From the NCBI GenBank assembly GCA_035556715.1, contig DATMER010000032.1, positions 22,599 to 86,598 on the forward strand: a stretch of DNA of 64,000 nucleotides. Reading direction: 5' to 3'. The notes beneath the pieces are model-generated. The model saw only the letters and a program-made list of their open reading frames with translations, had not been told where the DNA came from and ran no database searches. The translations under genes and the position numbers were made by a program. This DNA is from DATMER01 sp035556715. Its GTDB lineage: Bacteria > Acidobacteriota > Thermoanaerobaculia > Multivoradales > UBA5704. Position 1 is the stretch's first letter. Each line of letters starts with the position of its first letter. Below are positions 8,683-18,423 of this stretch, one piece after another.

Positions 8683-9221
8683 AGCCCGGGGTGAGGGTCA
8701 CGGGCGGCGCCTTCCGCGGGCGTGGTCTGACGGTGCCTCCCGGAGCGCGTCCCACCGAGGGCCGTGTCCGCGAAGCGCTCTTCTCGATCTGGGCCGACCG
8801 CCTCGAAGGCGCCCGGGTCCTCGACCTCTTCGCGGGGAGCGGAGTGGTGGGTCTGGAAGCCCTGGGCCGGGGAGCGCTCACTGTCTTCTTCGTCGACGAC
8901 AATCTTCGAGCGATCAAGACCCTGGAAGCGAACGCCGCCGTAGTAGGGGAGAAGGGGATCGAGGCTCGCCGCCTCACCCTCCCTGCCGGTCTCCCCCGGC
9001 TGACGGGACCATTCGATCTCGTCTTCGCCGATCCTCCCTACGCCTTCGACGCCTACAGCGAGCTGCTCGTTGGCTTGGTCCCGCTCCTGGCGGAGGATGG
9101 GGAGGTGGTTGTCGAGCACTCCTCCCGGCGCGAGATGCCGCTGGAAGCGGGTCCTCTGGTGCGGGTGGACGTGCGGCGGTACGGGGAGAGCTCGTTGAGC
9201 TTCTACCGTCTCACTCCCTGA
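8679..9221 (+). CDS. rsmD: 16S rRNA (guanine966-N2)-methyltransferase RsmD
   Basis: 180 residues, normal length. GTG start overlaps the preceding stop. N-terminal VTGGAFRGRGL and RPTEGRVREALFS are RsmD signatures. The SAM motif is LDLFAGSGVVGLEAL (about 48-62) and the catalytic motif is FADPPYAFD (about 112-120). It methylates G966 of 16S rRNA in the assembled small subunit. The 3' end overlaps the 3' end of rex on the other strand by 11 bp. Confidence 0.93.
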   Translation: MKPGVRVTGGAFRGRGLTVPPGARPTEGRVREALFSIWADRLEGARVLDLFAGSGVVGLEALGRGALTVFFVDDNLRAIKTLEANAAVVGEKGIEARRLTLPAGLPRLTGPFDLVFADPPYAFDAYSELLVGLVPLLAEDGEVVVEHSSRREMPLEAGPLVRVDVRRYGESSLSFYRLTP

Positions 9222-9837
9222 GAAAGAACGCCAGCTCTTCCAGATTGATGCGCAGGTCGACGTTCTTGAGCAGGACGTCGGGCCGGCGCTTGACGCGGAC
9301 GGGGGCGAAGTTGAGGATGCCTTTGACGCCGGCTTCGGCCAGGGCCTCGTAGTTCTCCTGCGCGGCCTCGGCGGGCACGGCCAGGACGCCGATCTCCGCG
9401 CCGCTCTCACGCACCACCGCGGTCAGCTCCGAGGCAGGGCGGACCGTGAAGTCCCCGATCTTCCGGCCGACCTTGGCGGGGTCTTTGTCCACCCCCCCCA
9501 CCACCTTGAAGGCTCCGTAGTTGAAGCCGAGGTACTGGGCGAGCGCGGTGCCGAGGTTCCCCATGCCTACGATCACCATGGTGTGCTGGCGGTCCAGGCC
9601 GAGGAGGGAGTTCAGGTGGTCCGCGAGCTCTTCCACCTCGTAGCCGACACCGCGGATGCCGAACTCCCCGAACTGCGCGAGGTCCTTGCGGATCTGGGTG
9701 GCCGAGAGGTGGTAACGGTGCGCGAGATCCTGCGAGGAGACACGCTTGATCCCCATCTCCTGCAGGTGCCGGAGGCAGCGCAGGTAGAAGGAGAGCCGGT
9801 TGAGGGTGAGCGGAGAGACCTCCTCCGCCGACCCCAT
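9211..9837 (-). CDS. rex: Redox-sensing transcriptional repressor Rex
   Basis: 208 residues. N-terminal winged helix (about 1-80, with SSQDLAHRYHLSATQIRKDL and FGEFGIRGVGY) and a Rossmann NAD(H)-binding domain beginning VGMGNLGTALA near residue 90; a C-terminal swapped helix ends INLEELAFFL. Rex senses the NADH/NAD+ ratio and represses respiratory and fermentative genes when NADH is low. The start shares its A with the nuoN stop (TGATG), so rex is the last gene of the nuo operon. A Rex-type site lies upstream of nuoA, suggesting a feedback loop. Confidence 0.95.
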   Translation of the reverse strand: MGSAEEVSPLTLNRLSFYLRCLRHLQEMGIKRVSSQDLAHRYHLSATQIRKDLAQFGEFGIRGVGYEVEELADHLNSLLGLDRQHTMVIVGMGNLGTALAQYLGFNYGAFKVVGGVDKDPAKVGRKIGDFTVRPASELTAVVRESGAEIGVLAVPAEAAQENYEALAEAGVKGILNFAPVRVKRRPDVLLKNVDLRINLEELAFFLRE

Positions 9838-11285
9838 CACCTCGCGGTTGCTTCGAGAAGCCACTGCACCAGTCCCCAGGGCCAGATGCCGAGCGCGAGC
9901 GTTCCCACCGCCGCTACGACCGCCGCGGTCCGGCCCCAGATGTCGAGTAGGAGGCCCTCGGGCTGCCTCTCCTCCGCCTTCATGTAGAGGACATAGACCA
10001 CCCGCAGGTAGTAGAAGACGCCGACCAGGCTGGCCAGCACGCCGAGCACGGCGAGGCCCACGAGGCCGTCTCCTACCGCGTTCAGGAAGACCACGTACTT
10101 GCCGAAGAAGCCCACCGTTGGAGGAATGCCGCCCAGGGAAAGCATGCAGATGGCCAGACAGGCCGAAAGCAGGGGATAGCGATAGCCGTAGCCGGACAGG
10201 TCGGAGATCAGGTGCTGCTCGCCCGGCCGGCTGTAGAGCATGGCCACCACCGTGAACGCGCCCGCGTTCATCAGCACGTATGCCAGCAGGTAGACGATCA
10301 CCGGCATGAGCGAATCGCGGTCCATGACCACCAGGGCCAACAGCAGGTAACCCATGTGCGCGATGCCGGAGTAGGCGAGCATCCTCTTGATGTCGCGCTG
10401 CGCCAGGGCCAGGAGGTTGCCCACCAGCATGGAGAGCACGGAGAGCGCGGCGATCACAACCGTCCACTTCTCAATCGCCTGCGCCACACCGCCTGCGACT
10501 ACGGCGTCGAGCAGCCGGTAGAGCACCAGCGCGCTCGCCACCTTGGGCGCCACGGAGAGAAACGCCACGAACGGGGTCGGCGCGCCCTGATAGGTGTCCG
10601 GCGACCAGGCGTGGAACGGGACCACGCTCATCTTGAAGCCGAAGCCCGCGACCAGGAGCAGGAGGCCGAGGCTCGCGACTACCGGCATGCCCTGGCCGCC
10701 AACCGCCAGCGCAGGACCGATCTCGGCGAGCCGCGTGCTACCCGTGGCTCCGTAGAGCAGGGCGATGCCGTAGAGCACGAAGGAGCTCACGAAGGCGCCC
10801 ATCAGGAAGTACTTGATGGCCGCTTCGCTCGCGATCGAGATCCGGCGGTGGAACGCCGCCAGCGTGTAGAGGCAGAAGGAGAACAGCTCCAGCGACAGGA
10901 AGATCGTCAGCAGCTCGGTGGCCCGCAGCATGAGCAGCAGGCCGGTGGCGCACCAGAGAAGCAGCGCGTGGTACTCGCCCGCGAGGATGCCCTCCCGCCG
11001 CAGATAGCCCTGCGAGGCCAGCAGGCAGAGAGCCGTGGCGAGCAGGATGATCAGCGACAGCGCGTAGGTCGCGCCGCTCGTCTCCAGCAGCCCGCCCCAG
11101 GTCGCGCCGGGAGCCGACAGCCACGCTTCGTAAGCGCCCCAGGCCGCGGCGCCCACGGACAGCACCGAGAGCACGGTGAACGAGCGGCGGAGCTTCGGAG
11201 CGATGGCGTCCAGCAGCAGGATCACGATGCCGGCTCCGGACAGGATCATCTCCGGCAGCAGGCTGATCAGGTCGGCGCGGGTCAT
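9837..11285 (-). CDS. nuoN: NADH-quinone oxidoreductase subunit N
   Basis: 482 residues, about 14 membrane segments; antiporter-like subunit of the complex I membrane arm. The Proton_antipo_M region has a conserved lysine in FKMSVVPFHAWSPDTYQGAP and the segment DIKRMLAYSGIAHMGYLL. Takes part in proton pumping in the cytoplasmic membrane. Overlaps nuoM upstream (ATGA) and rex downstream. Confidence 0.95.
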   Translation of the reverse strand: MTRADLISLLPEMILSGAGIVILLLDAIAPKLRRSFTVLSVLSVGAAAWGAYEAWLSAPGATWGGLLETSGATYALSLIILLATALCLLASQGYLRREGILAGEYHALLLWCATGLLLMLRATELLTIFLSLELFSFCLYTLAAFHRRISIASEAAIKYFLMGAFVSSFVLYGIALLYGATGSTRLAEIGPALAVGGQGMPVVASLGLLLLVAGFGFKMSVVPFHAWSPDTYQGAPTPFVAFLSVAPKVASALVLYRLLDAVVAGGVAQAIEKWTVVIAALSVLSMLVGNLLALAQRDIKRMLAYSGIAHMGYLLLALVVMDRDSLMPVIVYLLAYVLMNAGAFTVVAMLYSRPGEQHLISDLSGYGYRYPLLSACLAICMLSLGGIPPTVGFFGKYVVFLNAVGDGLVGLAVLGVLASLVGVFYYLRVVYVLYMKAEERQPEGLLLDIWGRTAAVVAAVGTLALGIWPWGLVQWLLEATAR

Positions 11286-12868
11286 CGTCCGGTCTCCGAA
11301 ATCATCGTGGTGGCCCGCAATGCCCGCAATGTGGCCTGGGAGACTTCGGCCCGCTCGACGCCCTCTCTGTATTCAGCCAGCGTCGTGGCCAGCGCCTCGC
11401 GGCTCGGCTTCAGAAAGGTTTCTGGCGCCACGCCGATCCAGAGCATGAACACGCACAGCGGTACCAGCGCCGCCAGCTCCCGGAACGACAGGTCGCGCAG
11501 CTCGCGGTTCTCGTCCTTCGTGATCGGGCCCCAGAGCGTGAGCTGGACCATCTTGAGCAGGTAGATGGCCGCGAGCACCACGCCGAAGGTCGCGACCACC
11601 GCGGGCCAGCCGAGCGAGCGGAAGGCGCCGGTCAGAATCAGGAACTCGCCCACGAACCCGTTGAGCGCAGGCAGTCCGACCGAGGCCAGGGTGGAGAAGA
11701 TCAGGAAGAAGGCGAACACCGGAATCACCTTGGCCAAACCGCCGAACTCCGAGAACTTCTTGGTGTGCCGGCGGTCGTAGAGCATGCCCACGAGGAGGAA
11801 GAGCGCGCCGGTCGAGAGGCCGTGATTGATCATCTGGAGGAGCCCGCCTTCCCAGGCGATCTGATCGATCGCGAGGAGCCCGAGCATCACGAAGCCGAGG
11901 TGGGCGATGGAGGAGTAGGCGACCAGCTTCTTCATGTCGTCCTGCACCCAGGCTACGAGAGCGCCGTAGAGGATGCCGATCAGCGCCAGGCCCACGAGGA
12001 GCGGCTGCGCCACCTCGGCCGCCTTGGGAAAGAGCGGGAGCGCGAAGCGCAGGAAGCCGTAGGTGCCGAGCTTGAGCAGGATGCCGGCCAGGATCACGGA
12101 GCCGCCCGTGGGGGCCTCGACGTGCGCGTCCGGCAGCCAGGTGTGGACCGGGAACATCGGCACCTTGATCGCGAAGGTCAGGGCGAAGGCCGCGAACAGC
12201 CAGACCTGCTGGTGGACCGGGAAGTCGAGCCGCAGCATGTCGGTATAAGCGAAGCTCCAGACGCCGCCGTTCAGCCGCTGGAAAGTCCATGCCATCCAGA
12301 GGATGCCGATCAGCATCAGCAGGCTCCCCGCCATGGTGAAGAGGAAGAACTTGACCGCCGCGTAGATCCGCCGCTCGCCGCCCCAGATCCCGATGATCAG
12401 GTACATGGGGACGAGCATGACCTCCCAGAAGACGTAGAAGAGGAAGAGGTCGTAGGCGAGCAGCGTCCCGAGCACGCCCGTGGTGAGCAGCAGCATCGAG
12501 GCTCCGAACGCCGGCCAGTGCTTCTCGATCCCCTTCCACGAGCCCAGGATCACGATCGGCACGAGGAAGATGCCGAGCATCGCCAGCGGCATCGAGATCC
12601 CATCCATGACGAGGTCATAGCGGATGCCGTAGCCCGGGATCCAGGTGTAGCGCCTGTCTCCGACCTGCGGGAAGGTGCCGTCCGATCCCAGGTGAGCAAA
12701 GAGGTACAGTAGGCCGAAGGCGAGCTCGATCAGGGAGACGATCAGGGTATAGGTCTTGGCCGCCTTCCCCGTGCGCGGGAAGAAGAGCAGCGGCAGGCAC
12801 GCGATCGTCGGAAAGAAGACCAGCCGGGTCAGCGTATTGCCGAGGAGCAGTTCGAGAATCGTATCCAT
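11282..12868 (-). CDS. nuoM: NADH-quinone oxidoreductase subunit M
   Basis: 528 residues with some 14 predicted membrane helices. Shows the glutamate-bearing helix FYVFWEVMLVPMYLIIGIWG (conserved Glu of subunit M), FAIKVPMFPVHTWLPDAHVE with the conserved Lys, and DDMKKLVAYSSIAHLGFV. Proton-pumping antiporter-like subunit of complex I. 9 nt separates it from nuoL. Confidence 0.96.
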   Translation of the reverse strand: MDTILELLLGNTLTRLVFFPTIACLPLLFFPRTGKAAKTYTLIVSLIELAFGLLYLFAHLGSDGTFPQVGDRRYTWIPGYGIRYDLVMDGISMPLAMLGIFLVPIVILGSWKGIEKHWPAFGASMLLLTTGVLGTLLAYDLFLFYVFWEVMLVPMYLIIGIWGGERRIYAAVKFFLFTMAGSLLMLIGILWMAWTFQRLNGGVWSFAYTDMLRLDFPVHQQVWLFAAFALTFAIKVPMFPVHTWLPDAHVEAPTGGSVILAGILLKLGTYGFLRFALPLFPKAAEVAQPLLVGLALIGILYGALVAWVQDDMKKLVAYSSIAHLGFVMLGLLAIDQIAWEGGLLQMINHGLSTGALFLLVGMLYDRRHTKKFSEFGGLAKVIPVFAFFLIFSTLASVGLPALNGFVGEFLILTGAFRSLGWPAVVATFGVVLAAIYLLKMVQLTLWGPITKDENRELRDLSFRELAALVPLCVFMLWIGVAPETFLKPSREALATTLAEYREGVERAEVSQATLRALRATTMISETGR

Positions 12869-12877
12869 GGCGTCCGA

Positions 12878-14821
12878 TCAGAGGATGAGCCAGAGGAAGA
12901 GGGCGATCACGCCCGCGAAGAAGTAGAGCGCGTAGTTGCGGACGTTGCCCGTGGTGCTCAGCCGGCCGACCTCGCCGGTGAGCTCGGTCAGCCAGGCGCC
13001 GGCGTTGATCGAACCGTCGATGAGGATGGCGTCGACCCACTTCCAGAGCACGCGCGACATCGTGGCCAGCGGGCGGACGATCAGCCGGTCGTAGATCTCG
13101 TCGACGTAGTACTTGTTGACTAGGAGCCTGTGGACCGCGGGGAAGCGGCTGGACCAGGCCCGGCCGCGGTCCAGCGCGTCGGCGGAGCGATAGATCGAGC
13201 GGGCGAAGAGCAGTCCGCCGGCGGCAACGGCCGTGGTGAGGAGGACGAGGCCCCACTCGGCGAGCGTTCCCAGGTGATGCGGAGCTTCCTCCCGGATAGG
13301 CTTCACGACCGGCTCCAGGAAGTGGTGGAACCAGTTGATGTCTTTGCCGGTGAAGAGCTTCGGGATGCCCACCCAACCCGCGGTCACGGCCCCGATCGCG
13401 AGGATCCAGAGCGGCACGGTCATCACGGCCGGGGACTCATGGAGATGGTGCTCCTGTTCGTGCGTCCCGCGGAACTTGCCGTGGAACGTCATGTAGAACG
13501 CGCGCGCCATGTAGAACGCGGTCAACCCCGCTGTGATCAGTCCGACTGCCCAGAGCAGCCAATGGCCGGGAAACTCGCTGGATGCAGCCGCGTGCAGGAT
13601 CTCGTCCTTGCTGAAGAAGCCTGCGAGCGGCGGGATGCCCGCGATGGCCAGCGTGCCGAGCCAGAACGTCCTTCGCGTGTGGGGCAGGTGCGGTCCGAGG
13701 CCGCCCATCTTCCGCATGTCCTGCTCGCCGCCCATGGCGTGGATCACCGAGCCCGATCCGAGGAAGAGCAGCGCCTTGAAGAACGCGTGCGTCATGACGT
13801 GGAAGATCGCAGCCGTGTACGCTCCCAGCCCCGCGGCCAGGAACATGTAGCCGAGCTGCGAGACGGTGGAGTAGGCCAGGACCTTCTTGATGTCGGTCTG
13901 CGCGAGGCCGATCGTGGCCGCGAAGATCGCGGTCAGAGCGCCGATCACGGCCACCAGCAGCGAGATCCCGGGCGCGTGCTGATAGATCACGTTCGAGCGC
14001 GCTACCATGTACACGCCCGCCGTGACCATGGTGGCCGCGTGGATGAGCGCGGACACCGGCGTCGGGCCGGCCATGGCGTCCGGCAGCCAGACGTAGAGCG
14101 GGATCTGCGCGCTCTTGCCCGTGGCGCCGATGAAGAAGCAGAGCGCGATGAACCCGGCAAGCGTCAGGCCGAGCGCGTACTCGGTGCCGAGCACCGTGGG
14201 GTCGAGCTTGATCCGGTCGAACAGCTCGGTGTAGCGCAGCGTGCCGAACGTGGCGACCAGGGCGAACATGCCGACCAGGAAGGTGAAGTCGCCGATGCGG
14301 TTGACGATGAACGCCTTCTTGCCCGCGACCGGTGGGAAGGCCTCCTCGAAGTAGAAGCCGATCAGCAGGTAGGAGCAGAGGCCCACGCCCTCCCAGCCCA
14401 CGAACATCACCAAGTAGTTGTTGCCCAGGATCAGCGTTAGCATCGCCCACATGAACAGGTTCAGGTAGGCGAAATACCTTCGATATCCCGGGTCGTGGCC
14501 CATGTAGCCCGCGGAGTAGACGTGGATCAGGAAACCCACGAAGGTGACCACGAACAGCATCACCGCCGAGAGCGGGTCGAGCAGGAAGCCGACGTCGATG
14601 TTGAGCGAGCCCGCCGTCCAGGCGTAGAGCGTCTGCTCGAAGACCTCCCCGCCCCGCTGCGACCAGTCGAGCAGACAGCCGAGGGCGAGAAGGAGCGAGA
14701 GCAGTGGCGCTCCCACGCCGATCGCGGTGACCAGCGCCTTGGGCGGACGGCGTCCGAGAAGCCCGTTCAGGGCCGCGCCGGCCAGCGGGAGCAGGGGGAT
14801 CAGCCAGAGGTATTCGAGCAT
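12878..14821 (-). CDS. nuoL: NADH-quinone oxidoreductase subunit L
   Basis: 647 residues, usual length. N-terminal Proton_antipo_N domain, then the antiporter core with GWEGVGLCSYLLIGFYF, TGKSAQIPLYVWLPDAMAGP and TDIKKVLAYSTVSQLGYMF. The long amphipathic lateral helix and a final membrane anchor at the C-terminus (ending LFLWLIL) are present. Distal pump subunit of complex I. Lies 16 nt after nuoK. Confidence 0.96.
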   Translation of the reverse strand: MLEYLWLIPLLPLAGAALNGLLGRRPPKALVTAIGVGAPLLSLLLALGCLLDWSQRGGEVFEQTLYAWTAGSLNIDVGFLLDPLSAVMLFVVTFVGFLIHVYSAGYMGHDPGYRRYFAYLNLFMWAMLTLILGNNYLVMFVGWEGVGLCSYLLIGFYFEEAFPPVAGKKAFIVNRIGDFTFLVGMFALVATFGTLRYTELFDRIKLDPTVLGTEYALGLTLAGFIALCFFIGATGKSAQIPLYVWLPDAMAGPTPVSALIHAATMVTAGVYMVARSNVIYQHAPGISLLVAVIGALTAIFAATIGLAQTDIKKVLAYSTVSQLGYMFLAAGLGAYTAAIFHVMTHAFFKALLFLGSGSVIHAMGGEQDMRKMGGLGPHLPHTRRTFWLGTLAIAGIPPLAGFFSKDEILHAAASSEFPGHWLLWAVGLITAGLTAFYMARAFYMTFHGKFRGTHEQEHHLHESPAVMTVPLWILAIGAVTAGWVGIPKLFTGKDINWFHHFLEPVVKPIREEAPHHLGTLAEWGLVLLTTAVAAGGLLFARSIYRSADALDRGRAWSSRFPAVHRLLVNKYYVDEIYDRLIVRPLATMSRVLWKWVDAILIDGSINAGAWLTELTGEVGRLSTTGNVRNYALYFFAGVIALFLWLIL

Positions 14822-14837
14822 CGGTCCTCGCTGCCGG

Positions 14838-15143
14838 TTACCAGCGCATCAGGTTGATGCGGTTGATGTCGATGGTGCGCCGCTGGCGGTAGACGGCGAT
14901 GAACAGGGCGAGCCCGATCGCCGCCTCGGCGGCGGCCACCGCCATGACGAAGAAGACGAGGATCTGACCGGTGTGCTCCCCCCACTGCCGCGCGTAGGCG
15001 ATGAGAGCCAGGTTGCCGGCGTTGAGCATCAGCTCGATCGACAGGAAGATGCTGATGCCGTTGCGCCGGGTCAGGGCTCCGGCTGAACCGATGGCGAAGA
15101 GCACCGCGGACAGCACGAGATACCAGGAGACAGGGACGCTCAA
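14838..15143 (-). CDS. nuoK: NADH-quinone oxidoreductase subunit K
   Basis: 101 residues, exactly the family size, with three membrane helices and the two conserved membrane glutamates (SIELMLNAGNLAL and AAAEAAIGLAL). No ATG or GTG gives a full-length product; the TTG at 15143-15141 overlaps the nuoJ stop (TTGA) and gives MSVPVSWYLVLSAVLF. Membrane-arm subunit in the proton-translocation path. Confidence 0.93.
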   Translation of the reverse strand: MSVPVSWYLVLSAVLFAIGSAGALTRRNGISIFLSIELMLNAGNLALIAYARQWGEHTGQILVFFVMAVAAAEAAIGLALFIAVYRQRRTIDINRINLMRW

Positions 15144-15667
15144 GGCTCGATGTCCTCCATCGGCTTCTCCGGTTGGGGCGGCTTGCGTGCCGCCACGGTG
15201 GCGCCGATCACGGCCACGAGCAGCAGCAGGCCGACGATCTCGAACGGCAGCAGGAACTCGGTGAACATCTGCCGGGCCAGCCCCTTCATGGAGACCAGCT
15301 CTTGGGTGATCGGGTCCAGGTCGGTCCGGCTCGCGTTCCAGAAGAGCAGCACGAGCATGCCGCCGAACAGCAGCGAGCCCAGGACGGCGCCGCCGAATTG
15401 CACCTTCTGCTGCGAGACCGACGACTCCTCCCGCGTGATGTTGAGGAGCATGACCACGAACAGGAACAGCACCACGATGGCGCCGGTGTAGACCAGGATC
15501 TGGATCGCGGCGATGAACGGCGCTCCGAGCAGCACGAAGAGCACGGCCACGGAAAACAGCGTTACCACCAGGCTCATCGTGGAGTACACGGGATTCTTGT
15601 GCAGGATCACCACGAGCGAGGAAGCCACGGCCAGCAGCGCGAAGAGCAGGAAGATCGCTGTCTCCAT
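15140..15667 (-). CDS. nuoJ: NADH-quinone oxidoreductase subunit J
   Basis: 175 residues and five membrane segments. Recognised by NPVYSTMSLVVTLFSVAVLFVL split around a conserved core, and by QILVYTGAIVVLFLFVVML, which carries the pi-bulge region of subunit J. The start ATG shares its A with the nuoH stop (TGATG). A longer upstream extension in the same frame overlaps nuoH and is not used. Note that nuoI, which normally sits between H and J, is missing. Confidence 0.94.
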   Translation of the reverse strand: METAIFLLFALLAVASSLVVILHKNPVYSTMSLVVTLFSVAVLFVLLGAPFIAAIQILVYTGAIVVLFLFVVMLLNITREESSVSQQKVQFGGAVLGSLLFGGMLVLLFWNASRTDLDPITQELVSMKGLARQMFTEFLLPFEIVGLLLLVAVIGATVAARKPPQPEKPMEDIEP

Positions 15668-16692
15668 CAGGGGGCTCCAAGCCAGCCAGCGAGCGTCATC
15701 GCCGAGACCAGGATCAGATTGAAGATGGCCAGCGGCAGCAGCACCTTCCAGCCGAGCCGCATGAGCTGGTCGTAGCGGAAGCGGGGGAACGTCCAGCGCA
15801 CCCACACGAACACCGCCATGCAGAACGCCACCTTGGCGACCAGCACGAGCAGGCCGACGATCACGCCCAGCCAGCCGTCGAAGTCCACTCCAGGCAGGCT
15901 CCAGCCGCCGAAGTAGAGCGTCACGCCCAGGGCCGAGAGGCTGGTCATCGACATGTACTCGCCCATGAAGAAGGAGGCGAAGCGCATGGCGCTGTACTCG
16001 GTGTGGAACCCGGCCACCAGCTCCGACTCGGCCTCCGGCAGGTCGAAAGGCAGCCGGTTCGTCTCCGCGAAGGAGGCGATCAGGAAGATGACGAAGCCGA
16101 TGAACTGCGGAATGACGTTCCAGATGTGCGTGCGCTGGTAGTTCACCACGTCCTGGAGGTTGAACGAGCCCACCGGGATCACCACCGCGAGCACGGCCAC
16201 GGTCAGCGCCAGCTCGTAGCTGATCATCTGCGCCGAGGCGCGGATCGCGCCCATCAGCGAGAACTTGTTGTTCGAGGCGTAGCCCGCGAGCACCAGCGAG
16301 TAGACGCCGAGGCTCGCCAGGGCCAGGAAGAGCAGCACGCCCGCGTCCACGTTCGCAATCATCGGGCGGAAGGGCTCGCCGCCGATCACCGCGTCGGGCC
16401 CGAAGGGGATCACCGAGATCGTCAGCATGGCCGGCATGATGGCCAGGGCCGGAGCGAGCAGATAGAGCGGCTTGTCCGCCGCGGTCGGCGTGACATCCTC
16501 CTTGAACATGAACTTGAGGGCGTCCGCCAGCGGCTGGATGAGGCCGAAGGGTCCGAGGCGGTTCGGCCCCGGCCGGTCCTGGATCAGCGCGCTGCCGCGG
16601 CGCTCGACCCAGACCATGACCGGCACCACGGTCAGGAGGAAGCCGAGCATCACGGCGATGTTGACGACCGTGGCGAGCAGGTGGTCAGGCAT
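15667..16692 (-). CDS. nuoH: NADH-quinone oxidoreductase subunit H
   Basis: 341 residues with eight or nine membrane helices. Signatures: WVERRGSALIQDRPGPNRLG (quinone-site loop), MISYELALT, and FAETNRLPFDLPEAESELVA. Forms the quinone chamber together with the B and D subunits, neither of which is encoded in this operon. Start ATG lies 3 nt after the nuoG stop. Confidence 0.96.
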   Translation of the reverse strand: MPDHLLATVVNIAVMLGFLLTVVPVMVWVERRGSALIQDRPGPNRLGPFGLIQPLADALKFMFKEDVTPTAADKPLYLLAPALAIMPAMLTISVIPFGPDAVIGGEPFRPMIANVDAGVLLFLALASLGVYSLVLAGYASNNKFSLMGAIRASAQMISYELALTVAVLAVVIPVGSFNLQDVVNYQRTHIWNVIPQFIGFVIFLIASFAETNRLPFDLPEAESELVAGFHTEYSAMRFASFFMGEYMSMTSLSALGVTLYFGGWSLPGVDFDGWLGVIVGLLVLVAKVAFCMAVFVWVRWTFPRFRYDQLMRLGWKVLLPLAIFNLILVSAMTLAGWLGAP

Positions 16693-16695
16693 GGC

Positions 16696-18420
16696 TCAGG
16701 ACACCTCCGGCATGGTCTCGGCCGTGGTCTCGCTCATGATCGGATTTGCCCCGGGCACCTGGAGCGCCGCTCCGGTGGCCGGGAGAGTGCTCCACTTCAG
16801 GCCCACGAAGGCGGGCACGTCGGCCGCGATCCGGTCGAAGACCTTCTCGGGAGTGAGGCCCGCCCACTTCGGGTCGAAGCGGCCGAGCAGGTCGGACAGC
16901 GCCTCCACGGTCGAGCGCACCTGGGCCGGGGCAGGGAAGGCGGCGACGAAGCGCTGCACCCTCCACTCGGCGTTGACGAAAGTTCCATCCTTTTCGGCGT
17001 GAGTGGCCACGGGCAGGGCAACGTCCGCCACCTTGGCAAGCGGCGAGTCGGCCCAGCCGAAAACCACCAGGAACTTCGCCCGGCGCAGCCGCTCCACCAC
17101 CTCGGGCGTATAGGCGCCCCGGCCGAAATCGCTGTCACAGACCACGAGCACCGCGCACTTCGAGGCGCCGTCTCCGAGGAGCAGCTCGTCCTGGTCGAGG
17201 ACCGGAGCCTTCTCTTTTCCGTTGCTGCCGTCTCCGCCCAGCGTCTCGTCGAGCTCCTCCCCCGCGGACGGACGCATGCCGAGCATCTCGGCGCCGCGGC
17301 GGTTCGGGGCGAGCTCCGTGCCGGTGATCCCGCCCTTGAGGTTGGGGATCGTCCAGCCGGCACCGAGGTCGACCGGCGTCCCGCGATGGGGCGAGCCCAC
17401 GTAGCTGGCCAGGAGCGAGAAGAGCCATGCCTCCTCGTTGGTCAGGTTGCCGGAGCCCAGGAAGGCCACGGCGCCCTCGGAGGTGCGCTGGCGCAGCCGC
17501 CGGTGGACGAGGTCGAGCGCCTCCTTCCATCCTCCGATGGTTTCGGTCCCATCCTCGCTCCGCACCCGGCAGCCGCGCAGGCGCGGCACGCTCTTGTAGC
17601 GCTCGAACGTGGAGCGGCCGTAGTCGCACATCCAGTAGTCGTTCACCTCGGGATTGAAGCGCGGCTTGTAGCGCTTGATGTTCCCGCGCCGGTGCTCCAT
17701 CGTGATGTTGCAGCCCACGTCGCAGCCGGTGCAGATCGACGGCTTCTTGTCGAGGTAGAAGACGCGCTCGGCGAAGCGGAAGCGGGTGGAGGTGAGCGCG
17801 CCCACCGGGCAGATGTCCACCACGCAGGTGGAGAGCGGGTTGTCCAGCTCCTTGCCCGGGAACGTGCCGATCTCCGTGCGCGCGCCGCGGTTGAAGAAGC
17901 CGAGCTCGCCGGTCTGCGACACCTCGTGGGTGAAGCGCACGCAGCGGGTGCACTGGATGCACCGGTTCATGTTGAGGATCACGTTGGGGCCCAGGGGGAT
18001 CCGCTCGCGGCCGGGGTAGGTGCGCTTGTCCTCGAACTTGAAGCGGGAGAAGGCCACGCCGTGCTTGAAACTGTAGTCCTGGAGGCCGCACTCGCCGGCC
18101 TGGTCGCAGATCGGGCAGTCCAGCGGATGGTTGATGAGGAAGAACTCCATCATCCCGGCCTGGGCATCGCGCACCTCGTCCGTGTCGGTGCGCACCTCCA
18201 TGTTGTCCGCGACCGGGGTGGAGCAGCCGGCCTGCAGCTTCGGCATCTTCTTGCCGTTGACCGAGACCTCGACCAGGCACATGCGGCACTGGCCCACCAC
18301 GGTCAGCCGCGGGTGATAGCAGTAGTGGGGGATCTGGACGCCGACCTTGATGCCGGCCTCGATCAGGTTGGTGCCGGCTTCCACCTCGACGGTGCGGTCG
18401 TTGATCGTGACTTTGGGCAC
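16696..18420 (-). CDS. nuoG: NADH-quinone oxidoreductase subunit G (short form)
   Basis: 574 residues, much shorter than the roughly 900-residue E. coli protein. The N-terminus has the 2Fe-2S cysteines (CYHPRLTVVGQCRMC then C), the His/Cys 4Fe-4S motif HPLDCPICDQAGECGLQD, the CIQCTRC...CPVGAL cluster, and CTGCDVGC with a distal Cys, which matches the N7-type cluster. The molybdopterin-oxidoreductase-like remainder (about 300-560) is greatly reduced and has no cofactor-binding features that I can see. Electron-transfer subunit of the NADH module. Confidence 0.93.
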   Translation of the reverse strand: MPKVTINDRTVEVEAGTNLIEAGIKVGVQIPHYCYHPRLTVVGQCRMCLVEVSVNGKKMPKLQAGCSTPVADNMEVRTDTDEVRDAQAGMMEFFLINHPLDCPICDQAGECGLQDYSFKHGVAFSRFKFEDKRTYPGRERIPLGPNVILNMNRCIQCTRCVRFTHEVSQTGELGFFNRGARTEIGTFPGKELDNPLSTCVVDICPVGALTSTRFRFAERVFYLDKKPSICTGCDVGCNITMEHRRGNIKRYKPRFNPEVNDYWMCDYGRSTFERYKSVPRLRGCRVRSEDGTETIGGWKEALDLVHRRLRQRTSEGAVAFLGSGNLTNEEAWLFSLLASYVGSPHRGTPVDLGAGWTIPNLKGGITGTELAPNRRGAEMLGMRPSAGEELDETLGGDGSNGKEKAPVLDQDELLLGDGASKCAVLVVCDSDFGRGAYTPEVVERLRRAKFLVVFGWADSPLAKVADVALPVATHAEKDGTFVNAEWRVQRFVAAFPAPAQVRSTVEALSDLLGRFDPKWAGLTPEKVFDRIAADVPAFVGLKWSTLPATGAALQVPGANPIMSETTAETMPEVS

Positions 18421-18423
18421 TCT

